In this document: positions 37,317-49,379 of the stretch, one piece after another
Position numbering within the stretch: position 1 is the stretch's first letter
Layout of the letters: every line of letters starts with the position of its first letter
Source: Cheiracanthium punctorium
Taxonomy: Eukaryota > Arthropoda > Arachnida > Araneae > Cheiracanthiidae
Direction of reading: 5' to 3'
Assembly (NCBI GenBank): GCA_038373885.1
Contig: JAWZYV010000169.1
Span: 744,001-808,000, forward strand
Length of the DNA: 64,000 bases
Translations under genes and position numbers: made by a program
Notes under the pieces: generated by a model
Told to the model about the DNA's origin: nothing
The model's database searches: none
What the model saw: the letters and a program-made list of their open reading frames with translations, nothing else

Positions 37317-38739
37317 CAGCTAGTATATATGTATATACTAGCTGAAGTACCCGTCGCACAGTGGAGTATTCGTATAAAAATCCTGGCCAAAAGTCGAAAA
37401 TTTGTTTAAAACAGTAATATATATGTTTTTGGATAGCCTAGTAACTGATGCATCATATAATGCATGTTTTTCGATCATAATTCATATCCAAAAGATGCAA
37501 CACTCGGTTTAAAAGCAAGTTTCTTTGTTTACGGCAAGAGATTTCAGCGTTTCCTATTACTTCGTCTTGCATTTTTTACGGGCTCTTTAAATTAATTTAC
37601 TGATTTGATACTAAGTATAATTCTAGTAAAATATATGTATTTTAATTATATGTATCTATTAGCGTGAAAAAATAATATGACTTTATTTTAAAAAATTGTA
37701 AACTTTTTTTTTCTTATTTTTTTTTCAAAGATCCACATTTCAAAAAGCTTTTTGAAGGGGTGTCGCGGCTTGTCGCGCCTAATTTCAACTATAATCGTAA
37801 TTATTACAGTATTGAGTGTCTATTCCAAGAAAAAAATGTTCCGCAAACATCCACCATTTCATTAAAACAAAATTATTTATATGGCGCCATTTTTATTTTT
37901 TCGATAATTTTTCGACGGGTGATCGCAAAAGGGATACAAGCATACGCGCTTGTACTTCTCATAAACTATAAATTATGTGCAAGTGTTTGGATAAAGGTAT
38001 ATAAAATTTCATTTCAGTTAAGATTTAACATCGGCATTTTAAATTCAGTATGTAATTTCTTATTTTTCTGATTTAAATTGGCTATAAGAAGAAAATTTCT
38101 ACATATTCCAAAATTGCCCTTTCTTAGTCCTGTAAATAGTCCCATCTATTTACAGCTTAGTTTTCCATTTATGTCGTAAATTGTGTCCAAAGCAAAAGTT
38201 CCCCATTTTTGGATCTCAAAGGTTGGCAACTGTGACTTCGGGTCATTGGAGTGTGAGTGTGTAAACAGAAACACGTGCTAGCTCAGTCATTTTGAAGTGC
38301 TGGCTTGAAATAAATTACTTTCTGCTCCAGCTTGGAATGAGATTTTATGGGTTTCAAGTAGGCTTCTTTTAAGCAGTGTCCTTTTAGCTGCTCTAGACAA
38401 AGGCCAACGAAAAAGAGCAAGCCTTATTACAGCGAGACCCTACAACTTCGCTACAGCTAGAACCTACAACAGAGGGGCCCGATGGTGGTCCCCCCCCCTC
38501 TCTCTCTCAAAAAAAAAAAAGTGATTCTGAGTGAAGACGAATATCAGAGTTCAAAAGAATCAGAATGAAAAAGTTAATCTTCAGAAGTCATTAGAAAACT
38601 AAGATCCCTATAGTAACTACATTTAGATAAATTTTTATGTTAAAAATTGATTTATAGATAAGTTGTATTATATTTATAAGTATTATTAAAGTATTAAATT
38701 TATATATTTTTATTGTGGTTAAGGCACAGCTACACGGCT

Positions 38740-39005
38740 ATTTGCCTAACGGGAAGGTTGCCTTGGGCGGAGGGCTTTTTAAGGGGTTCTAATGCGTATT
38801 CACGTGACATCTGGAGAAAATCGCCCAAAACTCCAGACCGTTAGATCGACAGCCGCGTGTTATTACATTTATAAGTGGTATTATACAATAGCAGTACTTC
38901 CCAGTAAGGGACACTCCCCGGACAAGACATTTCTTAGAAACCAACTTCGTGTCATTTGGCGATATATCGCCAAATTTGGTGACATATCGCCAAATTTGGC
39001 GACAA
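38740..39005. repeat. SINE-body fragment and TTTGGCGA palindromes
   Basis: 38800-38860 (TCTGGAGAAAATCGCCCAAA, then ACTCCAGACCGTTAG) resembles 46255-46300 (TTTCGGAGAAAACCCGCCGA, then ACTCCGAACGGTTAG), a piece of the minus-strand SINE there without its tRNA-like head. Directly after are a perfect 20-bp palindrome (TTTGGCGATATATCGCCAAA, 38955-38974) and a perfect 16-bp one (TCGCCAAATTTGGCGA, 38987-39002). Confidence 0.6.
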
Positions 39006-39297
39006 CACGCTTTTTTATATAATTTAAGAAATACATAATACTAAAAAGTAAGTCAAAAGTCAACAGTAATGATTTTAACGCTAAAACACATGAAAAATAT
39101 TTTTGGCCAGGATTTTGACACAAATACTCCACTGTGCGTCGATGACGAGATAGTACTGAATGCAAATTCCCCAAAAGCAAGAACTTTCGTCAGCATTGTA
39201 AGAGTACACAGAATGGATGTAGTATGTTGCCAAAGTAAAGAAAGCGAAGTTATAATCTTTATGTTTTTTTAAAATATTACAGGTTAGAGAGTAACTA

Positions 39298-40290
39298 AGT
39301 AATATCATTTCATTCGCTTTAGTCTAGCGAGCTTTTAGTTGAGCGAGAACGAATATTTACGAATATTGAAATAATTTTCGCAGAATCTCAAAATCTAATC
39401 AATATTTTTGAAAAATTGGAAGCCTAGAATTTAAGTAGAGTGACAACCTATCACATGTAAACAAATTCCGTTTCGTTCCCTGCAGTCTTTATTTCGTGAT
39501 GCTGGAACAAAATTTCAGCATTTTAAAACGATTTTTACAAAATCTCGAAATGCAATCAAAATATTTTAAAAATTCAACGCCTATAAATTAAGATTAGCAA
39601 CTACCTATCATATCACACAATTTCGTATCATTCGCATTAGTCGTTATTACGTGATGCTTGAAGTAATATGAACGTATTTTGAGAGAATTTTCACAAAATC
39701 TCGAAATCTAATAAAAATGTTTAAAAAATTGGACACCTAGTTTATGTTAGCAACCATCTATCATGTGACCAAATTTCATATCATTTTCTTTAGTCGTTAT
39801 TACGTAATGCGTGAACAACGATTTACTCAGTTTTAAACGATTTTCGTAAAATCTCGAAATCTGATCCAATTTTTTTAATTAGATGCTTATAGTTTAAGGT
39901 GAGTGACCACCTATTATTTCACCAAATACGATTTTTTCACCTTTGCAGTTATTACGTGATGTGCGAACACATATTTACGGAGTTTGAAATGATTTTTGCA
40001 AAATCAGAAAATCTAATCAAGATTTTTTTTTAAATTTGACGACTATGTTTTAAGTTGAGTGACCACCTATCATAATACCAAATTTCCTTTCAATCGCTTC
40101 TGTCGTTTTTACTTGATGGTCGAACACGAATTTACGCAGTTTGAAAGGATTTTCCCAAAATCTCAAAATCTTATAAAGATTTTTTAAAAATTCGACGCCT
40201 AAGTTTTAAGTTGAGTGACCACCTATCATAACACCAAATTTCATATCATTCGCTTCAGTCGTTTTTACGTGATGCTTAAACAAAAAAAGT
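39298..40290. repeat. Tandem array of ~157-bp units, six copies
   Basis: Six diverged units spaced 152-160 bp, each with TAGTCGTTATTACGTGATGC, CAAAATCTCGAAATCTAATC and GAGTGACCACCTATCAT or close variants. The CACCTATCA word recurs near 39445, 39603, 39760, 39912, 40066 and 40220. A partial seventh unit leads into the right end of the composite element. There are no long open frames. Confidence 0.85.
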
Positions 40291-41807
40291 GTCACGGACA
40301 GAATGACAGAACGATAGACAAACTTTTTTTGAGGGTCGTACCGATTCTCAGGTGTTTGAAACGGATAGAAATCGCAAAATTTTTGAATTCCAAGAAATGT
40401 ACAGACAAAAGTCAAATTTTATTTATATAGATATACAGTGACCTCATTATTGTTTATTAGCTTGTGAGTAATTTCAATATGTCTTCAGATCTGCAAATAT
40501 GTCTAATGAAAGTCCATTTATCAAAAAATTTACACAACGCCTGAAAACAAAAAAACTTAAATTTATTGTTTACTGTCAACATTTCTGAAAATTGAAACAT
40601 TTTCTTCCTTTTAACAGAAATTTACCCATTTCGCACAAAATTTTTGAAAAGTAACACTAAATTTCATTTTTTCAGCGAAAAATGACTTAATTGAAAAAAA
40701 CTTTATAAAACAAAGATAGAAATATCGTTCAGTTTCATTTTATTTTTAAGTGTGTGGATGCAGACATAGCAATTTTTTTCTCTGCAGATCTGTTATTGAT
40801 AGCAAAAGAAAATAGCCATCGTTTCCTATTCATTTAATATGTAAAGTGTGTGATATATTTGCATTATAGATGTACGCAATTTTAATAATGAGCTGGTTGT
40901 TCTAAAGGTCTATTTACAAACCTTCGTCTCTTCGACCTCGTTAGCACAAAGTCGAAATGTAACAAAAACCTTTTCGTAATAACCCACATTTGTGCTTACC
41001 GATAAAACAGGAAAAGCCTAGATGTGAAGGAGAGTATTTAGAGATATTTCGAGTAGAGTATTCTCATCTTAACGCGCTTCGACTGAGCAGAACATATATA
41101 CGTCCATTTATTAATTTATATAAACATATTAAATTAAATAATCACTTTGAAAAAGTATAGAATGGCCAAGTGTTTAAGTGGATAATGTAAACAATGATTA
41201 TTCTTAATTTTAGTTTAATAAAATTTCAAATGAAGTACGATTTGAAATTCAGCAAATTTAGCTTAGTAATTCTGGCAAAAATAAGATTTCATTTAATGCA
41301 TGCTTCGAGTTTTAATAGTTTCTCACATTCTAAGTGATTATTAACTGATTATAAAGACTGTGCATTAACAAAATCTTTTATGCATTTAATATATACTTTT
41401 ATACAACTAAATATTTTTATACAACTCAGTTGCATGTCTTTCGAAAGACATGTTCTTTGAGAGATCTTCAGAATTTGAATAAGAACTACTGTTCTATTTG
41501 TAACTTTAGACTTCAGAATACTGAGATGTGACTTTATTTTAAATTAAAAAACAAAAGTTGTGAGATTTTGAACCGCAACAAAGTTAAATACATTTTTAAA
41601 GTATATTTTGTCACTATGAATGTTGGTAAAATAAAAGTATCAAATACATCAGAGCTTATCAACTATAGCGAAACTAAGCAAATCTTCCGATTGCCACGTA
41701 AATTTCAGTAACATTTTTTATGAACTCCTGCAGTGGTTGGTTTTTGAAAAGACAGATATTCATTTCTAAAACTGATTCTCTAATAAAAATACCATATTGT
41801 GATTATA

Positions 41808-42504
41808 CAGGGCCTCCCAAAAAGGTGGCAACAGGATTTAATTCTTTATTTATTAGAGGTAAGTGGGCAATGTAAATTGAAAAAAAATGTTCAAAATAAT
41901 ATAAGAAAAAAGAATACGTTAAGAAAAATTCCTCTCGTTAATTTTCAAGAAGTTACACTTTTTAAATTTGTATACAGCCCCGTACAAAAAATTCCCAATT
42001 AATAAAATTTATCATATACATTAGTGAGTTGATATACAAAATTTGAAAATTATTTCACAAAATGTATCAGAGATATGAAGATAATTATATGCTATTTAAA
42101 CCAATTTTCAGCAGCTGTCGAAAGAGAAAAAAATCGCGTCGGAGTATTACGTTTCAGAGGTCGTACAGAAATTAAAATGTTTATAATTTTTGCTAAGTAT
42201 TAAACGTTCACATTCAAACTCACGTATATTCCCTGATTATATTTGTTCAAAGATATCTGTGAGATGTTTTATGATGAAAGGTTCAAATTTTGTACATCCC
42301 TGAATTAGTATTTGGGGCACATTTTAGTAACTGGAAATTTTTTTTTACAGGGATTATATACAAATTTAAAAGGTGTAACTTTAAAAAAATTAACGATAAG
42401 AATATTTTCTGAACGTATTCTGTTTTTCTGCCTTATTTTGAACATTTCCACTTTTCTCTAGTAAATAAAAAAAAAGCGTTACCACCTTTTTGGGAAATCC
42501 TACA
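41808..42504. repeat. Long-arm foldback element, copy 2, in receptor intron
   Basis: Left end CAGGGCCTCCCAAAAAGGTG; right end in reverse GTAGGATTTCCCAAAAAGGTG. The arms match for about 280 bp (AATGTTCAAAATAA, then AAATTTGTATA, then ACAAAATTTGAA), with a spacer of about 90 bp. TA precedes the left end. Blocks such as TTCCCAATTAATAAAAT and TACATTAGTGAG match the element at 1941-2579. If transcribed in the receptor pre-mRNA, it would fold into a long intronic duplex. Confidence 0.85.
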
Positions 42505-42700
42505 CACGTACATTAATTATTACTTTCATGAAAGCCGGTTTATTACTTAGCTAAAAATTTTGTAGTTAAATGAAACTGCCTTTTTAATGGCTCAATCCGA
42601 GGTTGTGACCAGACTTCTTTTTAAAGAAAAATGAATGAATTTAAAAAAGAAAATAAATACCTTCTCTAAGTACTTAAGTCTTTTATAACTTTTTTTTCAG

Positions 42701-42832
42701 TTGCAGTTGTGATAGCTTTCTTTGTTTGCTGGGCACCATTCCATGCGCAGAGACTACTGGCTGTGTATGTTGCTCCTGAAGATTGGACAGTAGGTCTGAG
42801 AATTGCAAATGAAGTCCTATATTATGCAGCTG
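42701..42832 (+). CDS. PRXamide-type neuropeptide GPCR, exon with TM6-ECL3
   Basis: A 132-bp exon between TTTTTTTCAG and GTAAGT, phase 1 at both ends. It completes ATT (Ile) with the A of the previous exon. It encodes TM6 with the class A motif as FFVCWAPFHAQRLL, then AVYVAPEDW (extracellular loop 3) and LRIANEVLYYAAG, the start of TM7. FxxCWAPFHxQRL is a strong mark of the pyrokinin/CAPA/neuromedin-U receptor group. Although short, its motif and exact phase make the call secure. Confidence 0.95.
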
Positions 42833-44499
42833 GTAAGTAGTTCATTTCTATCCCTATTAATATTGTTTTACTATAATGTTCTCAAATGAGATCTCATACA
42901 TCTTCGAAAGTTACATTTTGATTACTCACGCTTCTTTTACAAAAAAGAAAAAAAAAACAGTCATTTTCCCCCTTTCAAAATGTGTTTTAATTAATTAAAA
43001 ACAGTTGATTAATATTTTTTCATTGGCGAATTATAAGAGCATTCAACCAAATATGAATTTTTGGGGAGAAAAATTCCTATGTATATTTGGGATTAACTGA
43101 TTCACTTAGCAAAATGCACACAGCTGAAAATAAATATTAAATACTGTTGCTATGTGCTACATAAACCATCTTTTATAAATAACTAAACTTCGTACGTTAA
43201 ACTGGCACAGGAAAATTGACAATCACTCAAGTATTTTTGAAGGGTGAACAATTTAATTACAACTTTCATTACAGTAATAGCTAATACCATTTTTCAAATG
43301 ATGTCGGTACTGCTTGGCTATAAAGTTTTCTTAAACACCATATATCATATTTTATAAGGTTTTAAGTCACATCTAAAAAGCACACCAGTACTTTTATTTT
43401 ATATGAAAAGAACATCGATCGCTCTCACTCTCTTTTTATTATTTAAACAATACATTGTGTTTGAACTCAAGATATAGATTGTGCTTCGACGGCGTTCAAT
43501 CTACGTTTAATCTACTAAAAATATTTTACTGACATAATTTTAAATCACGAAGTAATGGTATATAATTTATCATTAATATGGCTTTTAAATTTAAAATTAT
43601 CTTTCTTCTTGTTACAAAATAACAAAATCCATAAAGTTTAGAAAAAAAAAGTGGTAAAACATTGGTAAATTTTAAAAAAGTATCCTTTGTTTTAAAGACT
43701 ACCACAATCCCATCAACCCAACGAATAATCCAAATGTTTAAAAGATACATTGAAAATGCCTTTATTCATCACCACAAATTTTAGAACGTTTTCCACTGGT
43801 TTTATTTTCCTGTTATTCATACATTTCTCAGTGAATTTTGTTTAAAAATGTTCAACCATAAGCCTGGTTGGTTTTTTACTAACAAGAGGCAGATATGTAA
43901 ACCAAATCATTTTGAAAAGATCAAACGCAATATCTTACGAAACTTAAGACCAACAATGAATACTCCTCTGCATCCTTGATCACCTACTCACTGTATATCT
44001 GGTCATACGACTGCGAAATGTCTCAATTATTTGGCAGTCTTCGTGGTAATCTACACGATATCGACACGCACCCAATACGAGCACTTGTGTTTGCTCAATT
44101 CATCGGTCTTATCTAATAACGTAACTACCAAGAACCAGATGGTATGTCACGATATATATCACTTACAATGGAATCCTAATTAAGTGATTGCACTCGCGAA
44201 AGTACTGAAAGGTAAATCTGTATATCTATTCTGATATTGTTAATTGATACTTAGTCTCAAACAAATATAACTCAAATTAACATTTTGAAATATTACTTCA
44301 TTTATACACAGGAATTTCTCTTAATATGTTTTATTTTTACATGCATTCCAATGTATTTTTTAATATGAAGTAATATGAAGTTTTGTTGCTTACAATTGCA
44401 TAAATATTTATTTATCTGTACTATAAATACACAGTTATAAATGCAGTGCAATATTTAACAAAAAATGCGTCACGATTAACATATTTTTAATTTTGACAG
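42833..44499 (+). other. Receptor intron, 1667 bp
   Basis: GTAAGT donor and TTTTGACAG acceptor ending at 44499. Splitting TM7 after a glycine codon is consistent with the other phase-1 joins. No repeat boundary or gene is recognised inside. Confidence 0.88.
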
Positions 44500-45125
44500 G
44501 CTGCTTTTATTACTTCAGTGCGACTATAAATCCAATTCTATATACATCCATGTCATCTAAATACAGAGGTGCTTTCCTAAGCATTTTAACCTGTTACTCC
44601 AAGAAAAGAAAAGCCAGTTCGAACAGTCTCTTCCGCACAGCTGGGAACATTAACAGTGAAACTGGCCATTACGACAAGGAAACTTCGTTGAGGATTTCCA
44701 AGCAATCGTTCGACGCTGACTCGTCCGTCACGGATTCTCGCTCAAAAAGGTGCAGCTACAGTTATTCTAAAAACCATCTCTGTGTTCCGGACAAGAACCG
44801 CTCCGCCATTCTAGTCAATGACGAGCACTACAGAAGCAAAGGGGATGTGAACAGCATGTCGTTCGTCAGAATATCCCCAGAAGGAAAACTGGATGACGTT
44901 TTGGAACAAGACGGGGTCGTTCTGCCTGATCACAACTCCCAGAACGGCAAAACAGCTGATGGGATTCAAAATCATAAAGACAGCAATCCACCCGGAAAAA
45001 ACATGGCTGTTTCCATATCTGGTAAGAATAATTGCGTTGTGGATTTATCTGAGTTCAAAAACGGTGGAACTTCGAGCAGTCACTATGAAGATTATAATAA
45101 ATCAAGCCGTGAAACTCACGTTTGA
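44500..45125 (+). CDS. PRXamide-type neuropeptide GPCR, last exon: TM7 and C-tail
   Basis: Begins by completing GGC (Gly) and encodes 207 residues to TGA at 45123-45125. TM7 reads GCFYYFSATINPILY with the NPxxY motif, followed by helix 8 (TSMSSKYRGAFLSILTCYSK), whose Cys is a possible palmitoylation site. The tail of about 180 residues is long for this family and rich in Ser, Asn, Asp and Lys (for example SFDADSSVTDSRSKR), offering many possible kinase and arrestin sites. It ends RETHV, a class I PDZ-type terminus (T-x-V). With the other three exons, about 441 residues are present. Confidence 0.94.
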
Positions 45126-45440
45126 ATTTTAATTAAATTAAAAAAAACTAAGAAACGTTTGACAAGTTTTAAATTATTTGTAAATTGAAGAAGATATGAT
45201 CAACCATTTTTTTCAGGTATTAAGGAGCTACATACTTATATCATTATGACTGTGTGATAAATGTCATTGTATTACGTTATTCATTTTAACTTATTTCATA
45301 TGTAAATAAGAAGTTATACGATCAACTTTCATCTATATTTTCTTTCCGTAAAGTTTATTATGTTATTATAAGACGTGTTACGTTTTATTGTACATCTATG
45401 TCATAACAGTGAGATGAAATAAAGAAAAAATAGGTCATTT
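45126..45440 (+). terminator. Receptor 3' UTR with AATAAA signal
   Basis: AT-rich sequence after the TGA with AATAAA at 45418-45423, about 295 bp past the stop. The cleavage site is expected some 10-30 bp later. TATTTAT-type instability elements are not prominent. Confidence 0.7.
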
Positions 45441-46119
45441 AAGAAATGTATTTTCGATTCTACTTAACTCTTATGGAATTCACTGAAACCTTTTTAAACG
45501 ACTATCTTGAATAAACGACAGTTTTTGAAAAGAAAATACGATGAAGGGAACATAAATTTTCTTGATATTTCCATGTGAATTTTGCACTTCTTTAAAGGTC
45601 TACATTTCATGTAATTTCCATAAAGCAACAAATACAATCTCATGCGACAAACTTTATTTCCGAAGTGTAACACTTTTCTATAAAGCTGTGAATTAAATTT
45701 TTTTTGATATCGGCCTAGTAGTTGTAAATGTCCAATAATTATCGCAGAATTCATGGTTCCTAGAGGAAAACGCGATACGTATCAATTATAGATTTTTTAT
45801 ACGAGGGCACCAAATAAATCAATTAAATGTCTAAGAAAGACGTTGTATAGGTGGTAATTATTTAAAGAACAATATATCTATAATATAAGGAATTATTCGG
45901 GCCAGCATTCTTTCTCCTGTGAAAGGCAGGACATGGAATCTTGAGCTCATGTACAAGAACATAAGGGGAGGGGGGAAATACCTCGCAGAATTTTGGAACA
46001 CTGGTATTTTTCTTTAATATGTCTTCTCTCATTGTTGCATAAATGGAATAGCCGGGATTTTACTTAATGGGTTTCTCGCTGATCCTTTGAAGTGTTTCGT
46101 ACGGAGTACTGAAATCAAA
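45441..46119. other. Intergenic AT-rich spacer
   Basis: No gene recognised downstream of the receptor polyadenylation signal. Confidence 0.4.
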
Positions 46120-46375
46120 AACACAAACGAAGAAGAAACATCGGGTAAAGAAATGGAAATGTGGGTTACGGCCAATTATCTGGGAATCTAGGCCGGGGGT
46201 GTGATTGCTCTCCGTAGGGGACATTCTGACGGGTCCTGACCCGTATTTACACGAAGTTTCGGAGAAAACCCGCCGAAAACTCCGAACGGTTAGGTTGTCG
46301 GACGCGACCCGGTTTCGAACCAGGCATCTCCTGTCTCCCACTTCAAAGCGATAGCCTTATGCCATTGGTGTAAAG
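46120..46375 (-). mobile_element. tRNA-derived SINE, second body type
   Basis: On the minus strand the head has TGGCATAAGGCT (A-box-like, about 46352-46363) and TGGTTCGAAACC (B-box-like, 46311-46322). The body then contains TAACCGTTCGGAGTTTTCGG and GGGTTTTCTCCGAAACTTCG, different from the 18847/35550 SINEs. A headless relative lies at about 38800-38860. The 3' limit is approximate. Confidence 0.65.
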
Positions 46376-46936
46376 AAAGGGAATCTCTCTGTACAGTGCT
46401 TTTCAGCCTATAGTTTATGTTTGTGTACTAGAGCTTCTCAAAAAGTTCTTTTTTTTTCTTTCCTATGGAATTGGTTTTAATTTACATAGAAGAACGTTTC
46501 TATCCTTAAACGAAAAATAAGTCTTCGGACACTATGTCTTCACCTGTGTTCATGACAACAGTGACAATTAGCATTTGCTATATATCAAGGAAAAAGCTGT
46601 TTGAGTAGAGCTGCAGTCACTGATGGTGACCACTCGTCAGCAGCGTTATCCGTCGATTTATAGGCATTATTGGTACAGAGCAACCTAGAATTGTTGGTAT
46701 CCTTAGAAAATGATTTTTTTTAAATTATAAACATATATGAACCTCGTATTTTAAAGATACCTGATTCACAAAAGTGCTATAATTTTATACCGAAAAATAT
46801 GATAGATGGCGCTAAGTGTGAAGGTCTTTATCAAGATATTCAAAAGAGCGCAGTAGACATATCGACTGTGTAAAAAATTTTGGAAACGTGATTTTGAACA
46901 TTACAACGCACCTCAATATTAGTCGACGTCTCTGCG

Positions 46937-47231
46937 AAATTAACATTTCGAAAACAGATAGATTCTGTCGGGGTTCTGATTCGGTCGCGGTGATCTGATT
47001 CGATGGCCTCCTCGATTGCCAGATTTAACCAACTTGGACTTTTTTTATGTGAGTTACTTCAGAGATTTTGCTTACAGGACTACGTGGCCTAATATAGAGG
47101 AACCCAAGCAGAGAATCGCAGCCCCTATTCACTCCATAACTCCTCAGATGCTTTCAAATACCTTGAATGAAATAGAAAATCGTTTAGATATTGTACTAGC
47201 CATCCATGTGTCTCATTTTGAAATCTATTAA
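46937..47231 (+). pseudogene. Tc1/mariner-superfamily transposase, C-terminal relic
   Basis: From about 46998 the frame reads IRWPPRLPDLTNLDFF, matching the WPPRSPDLTPLDFF catalytic-end motif of DDE transposases. It continues with FAYRTTWPNIEEPKQRIAAP, SITPQMLSNTLNEIENRLDI and SHFEIY to the TAA at 47229-47231, the usual C-terminal helix region. Upstream the homology is broken by several stops and frames, and the rest of the protein is missing. This lineage differs from the Tc1-like element at 27436 and the relic at 9036. Confidence 0.75.
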
Positions 47232-49379
47232 ATTCGTTATGTATGCAATTAATCAGTTTAATGCTACTGTATTTAAAATTTTCGTTTAACTTTATAAAAT
47301 GTACAAAAATTCTCGGGAACCGTCGTTTGTAATTTGTTATATTACAAGATTTTAAAGTGTTTAATAAATATGAGGCTACATACATACTTAATTGTAATTT
47401 TTAACTCAGTCATTTGCAACATTTTTGTGAAACTACAGATGGTCGTTTAAAGAGGTTCAATAGTAAATTCCTTGAATGACATCAGAGGGGTATTGATGAA
47501 AAATCTATGTATGTGTAACAGAAAAGCTTTATTCAAGTAGTATTATGTGATACATGATCATGAAAACAATGTATTTGTTGAAAATATATGTAAGCACTGA
47601 AATAAAAATTCTTTTATTTATTAAACTGATTCTATAATATTTTATTAAAAGATTAGGCAGACTTATTGATGGGAAGTGTCCGCCACTAGGGGGAAAAAAG
47701 CTTGGTTATAAATTTATCAATACAGTTAAATTTATAAAATGCCAATATTTAATTATTTTTTACTATGCATTTAACAATTCAGATGTGAAATATTATTCTG
47801 TAATTTTAAGTAACGTACTAATGATACACAAATATTACTCTAGTGATCTCTCTGTTAAAACTCCTAACTTAAACCCGCTACTGATATTTTTTTATTAGCA
47901 CGGTATTTTCATGCTGTATCATTTTACACTTCCCGTGAAATAGCAACGATGCGTCAAGTAGCATCAGTGAAAGCTTTCATATCAATTTCGATGTTGCGTA
48001 AGACGCAATTGATTAAAAAAATCCCGCACTTAGAATTCTTCTGTCTGAATGGGGTCTGCTAAATGAAGTGAAAACATTTACTCAGTTACATAAGTCGTCA
48101 TTTATATTAGGATTACGCAACTTTTGTACACAATAGAAAATTACGAATAAATTTTGCAGGAAAAATTAAATTTATATATATATATATATATATCTTGGCG
48201 GGAGAATTGTGTTCATTCCCGTCTGCTGCATTGGAAAAAAAATGATAATCTTAAGTTTTAATAGTCGATCGACTATACATTAGAAAGCTATTTTATCAAG
48301 TCTTTTGATTCTTACAGATTGAAAAGAATGCTTTATATATAATGAAACAAAACTTAATTGAAATTACCCAAAACATATTTCATTTTGTTCACATATTTTT
48401 TCTTTATTTTTCAATGCAGCATAATTTTTTTATTTAATTATAAACTGTCAAAAATAACACATATAAAATATTACCGCATTACGATCGTTTCTTATGGTAC
48501 AAAAGGTTCACGCTTCTTCAATTGCAGAAAAGCTCTTCCAATCACACAGGAAGTAATTTTCTATTTACTACTTTCCAGTGATTTCTGTTTTTTTTCAGTT
48601 TCAACCTTCGGTGAAGATGGTGGAGAGCTTTATTTTTTTAATTTAATTTAATTATTATTATTAGTAGTAGTATTTTGCAACTGAGGAAGATCTGACATTA
48701 TGTACCAACCGTAACGCTCTGATTGCGATACTGGGAATACAAAAATTATGTTTTGTATTTGTTATTTAAAAAAAAAAAGTTTTTAAATTAATTTTACCTT
48801 TGATGACCAGTTTTTTTAATGTTCTTATTATTAAAGTAAATTTTATTTAGTCAGCCGCATGTAATGAAATTGAGAAAATTTTTACGCGAACGGATGTAGC
48901 TTAAAAATTGCGTATCTTCTTGATAATTAATTCGGATAATCAATACCAACAGTAACGAATATTTTTCATCCTTAATAACACTTGTAAAATGATCTAAAGA
49001 GCTGAGCATTTACCAAGTGTTATTTATGATGGAAAAGGGTTGTAAAAACGGATTTGGTTGAATGAAAAAATTAAAAATTACTGTTATATTCCGTTTCAAG
49101 ATTCCCGGGTTCATCAGACCTTTTTATGCACAGAATTTTAAACTACAATTGTAACCAACCATCTATAAATTAAAATACATGCATACATACACACATACAC
49201 AAACTGTAATATAACATAGAAATATTGGATGTATAATAATGCAAAATGTTTTAAAGGAAAAATAGTAACTGAACAGAAGACATGAATATTTTTCTTTAAT
49301 TGCATTGTTGAGATTACTGTAGTATCGAAAAATCATGTAATTAATATTCTAAATAGAAATTTAATATTCTATAACAAAA
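47232..49379. other. AT-rich spacer
   Basis: No gene recognised. A TA microsatellite lies at about 48173-48192. The open frame at 48358-48651 is low-complexity Phe/Ile-rich and unconvincing. Confidence 0.4.

Larger units (their letters stand above)
37317..40436. mobile_element. Composite CTAGCTG-type element with internal tandem array
   Basis: Starts at a 28-bp palindrome (37317-37344, 13-bp arms CAGCTAGTATATA / TATATACTAGCTG) followed by AAGTACCCGTCGCACAGTGG. It ends near TTTATATAGATATACAG at about 40421-40437. Comparable edges appear at 23125/23290. Related starts may be at 62528 (TAGCTGCGTACCCG) and 62950 (AGTTGTATACCCGC). Before its right end is a GTCACGGACAGAATGACAGA stretch. No transposase or reverse transcriptase frame is recognised; I cannot assign a class. 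Confidence 0.45.
35318..42700 (+). other. Receptor intron, 7383 bp, packed with repeats
   Basis: GTAAGT donor and TTTTTTTTCAG acceptor. It contains a sense-oriented SINE, TA microsatellites with a duplicated 140-bp block, a composite element with a 157-bp array, TTTGGCGA palindromes and a foldback element, each listed separately. No conserved exon is visible inside; the join ML-I-AVVIAFF across it restores normal TM6. Confidence 0.88.

Noticed and set aside
39298..40290. CRISPR array
   Set aside because: Units are about 157 bp and diverged throughout, with no short identical repeats separated by unique spacers, in a eukaryotic intron.
48358..48651. 97-codon open frame as a membrane protein
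   Set aside because: Low-complexity Phe/Ile-rich translation of a T-rich stretch with no start context or homology.
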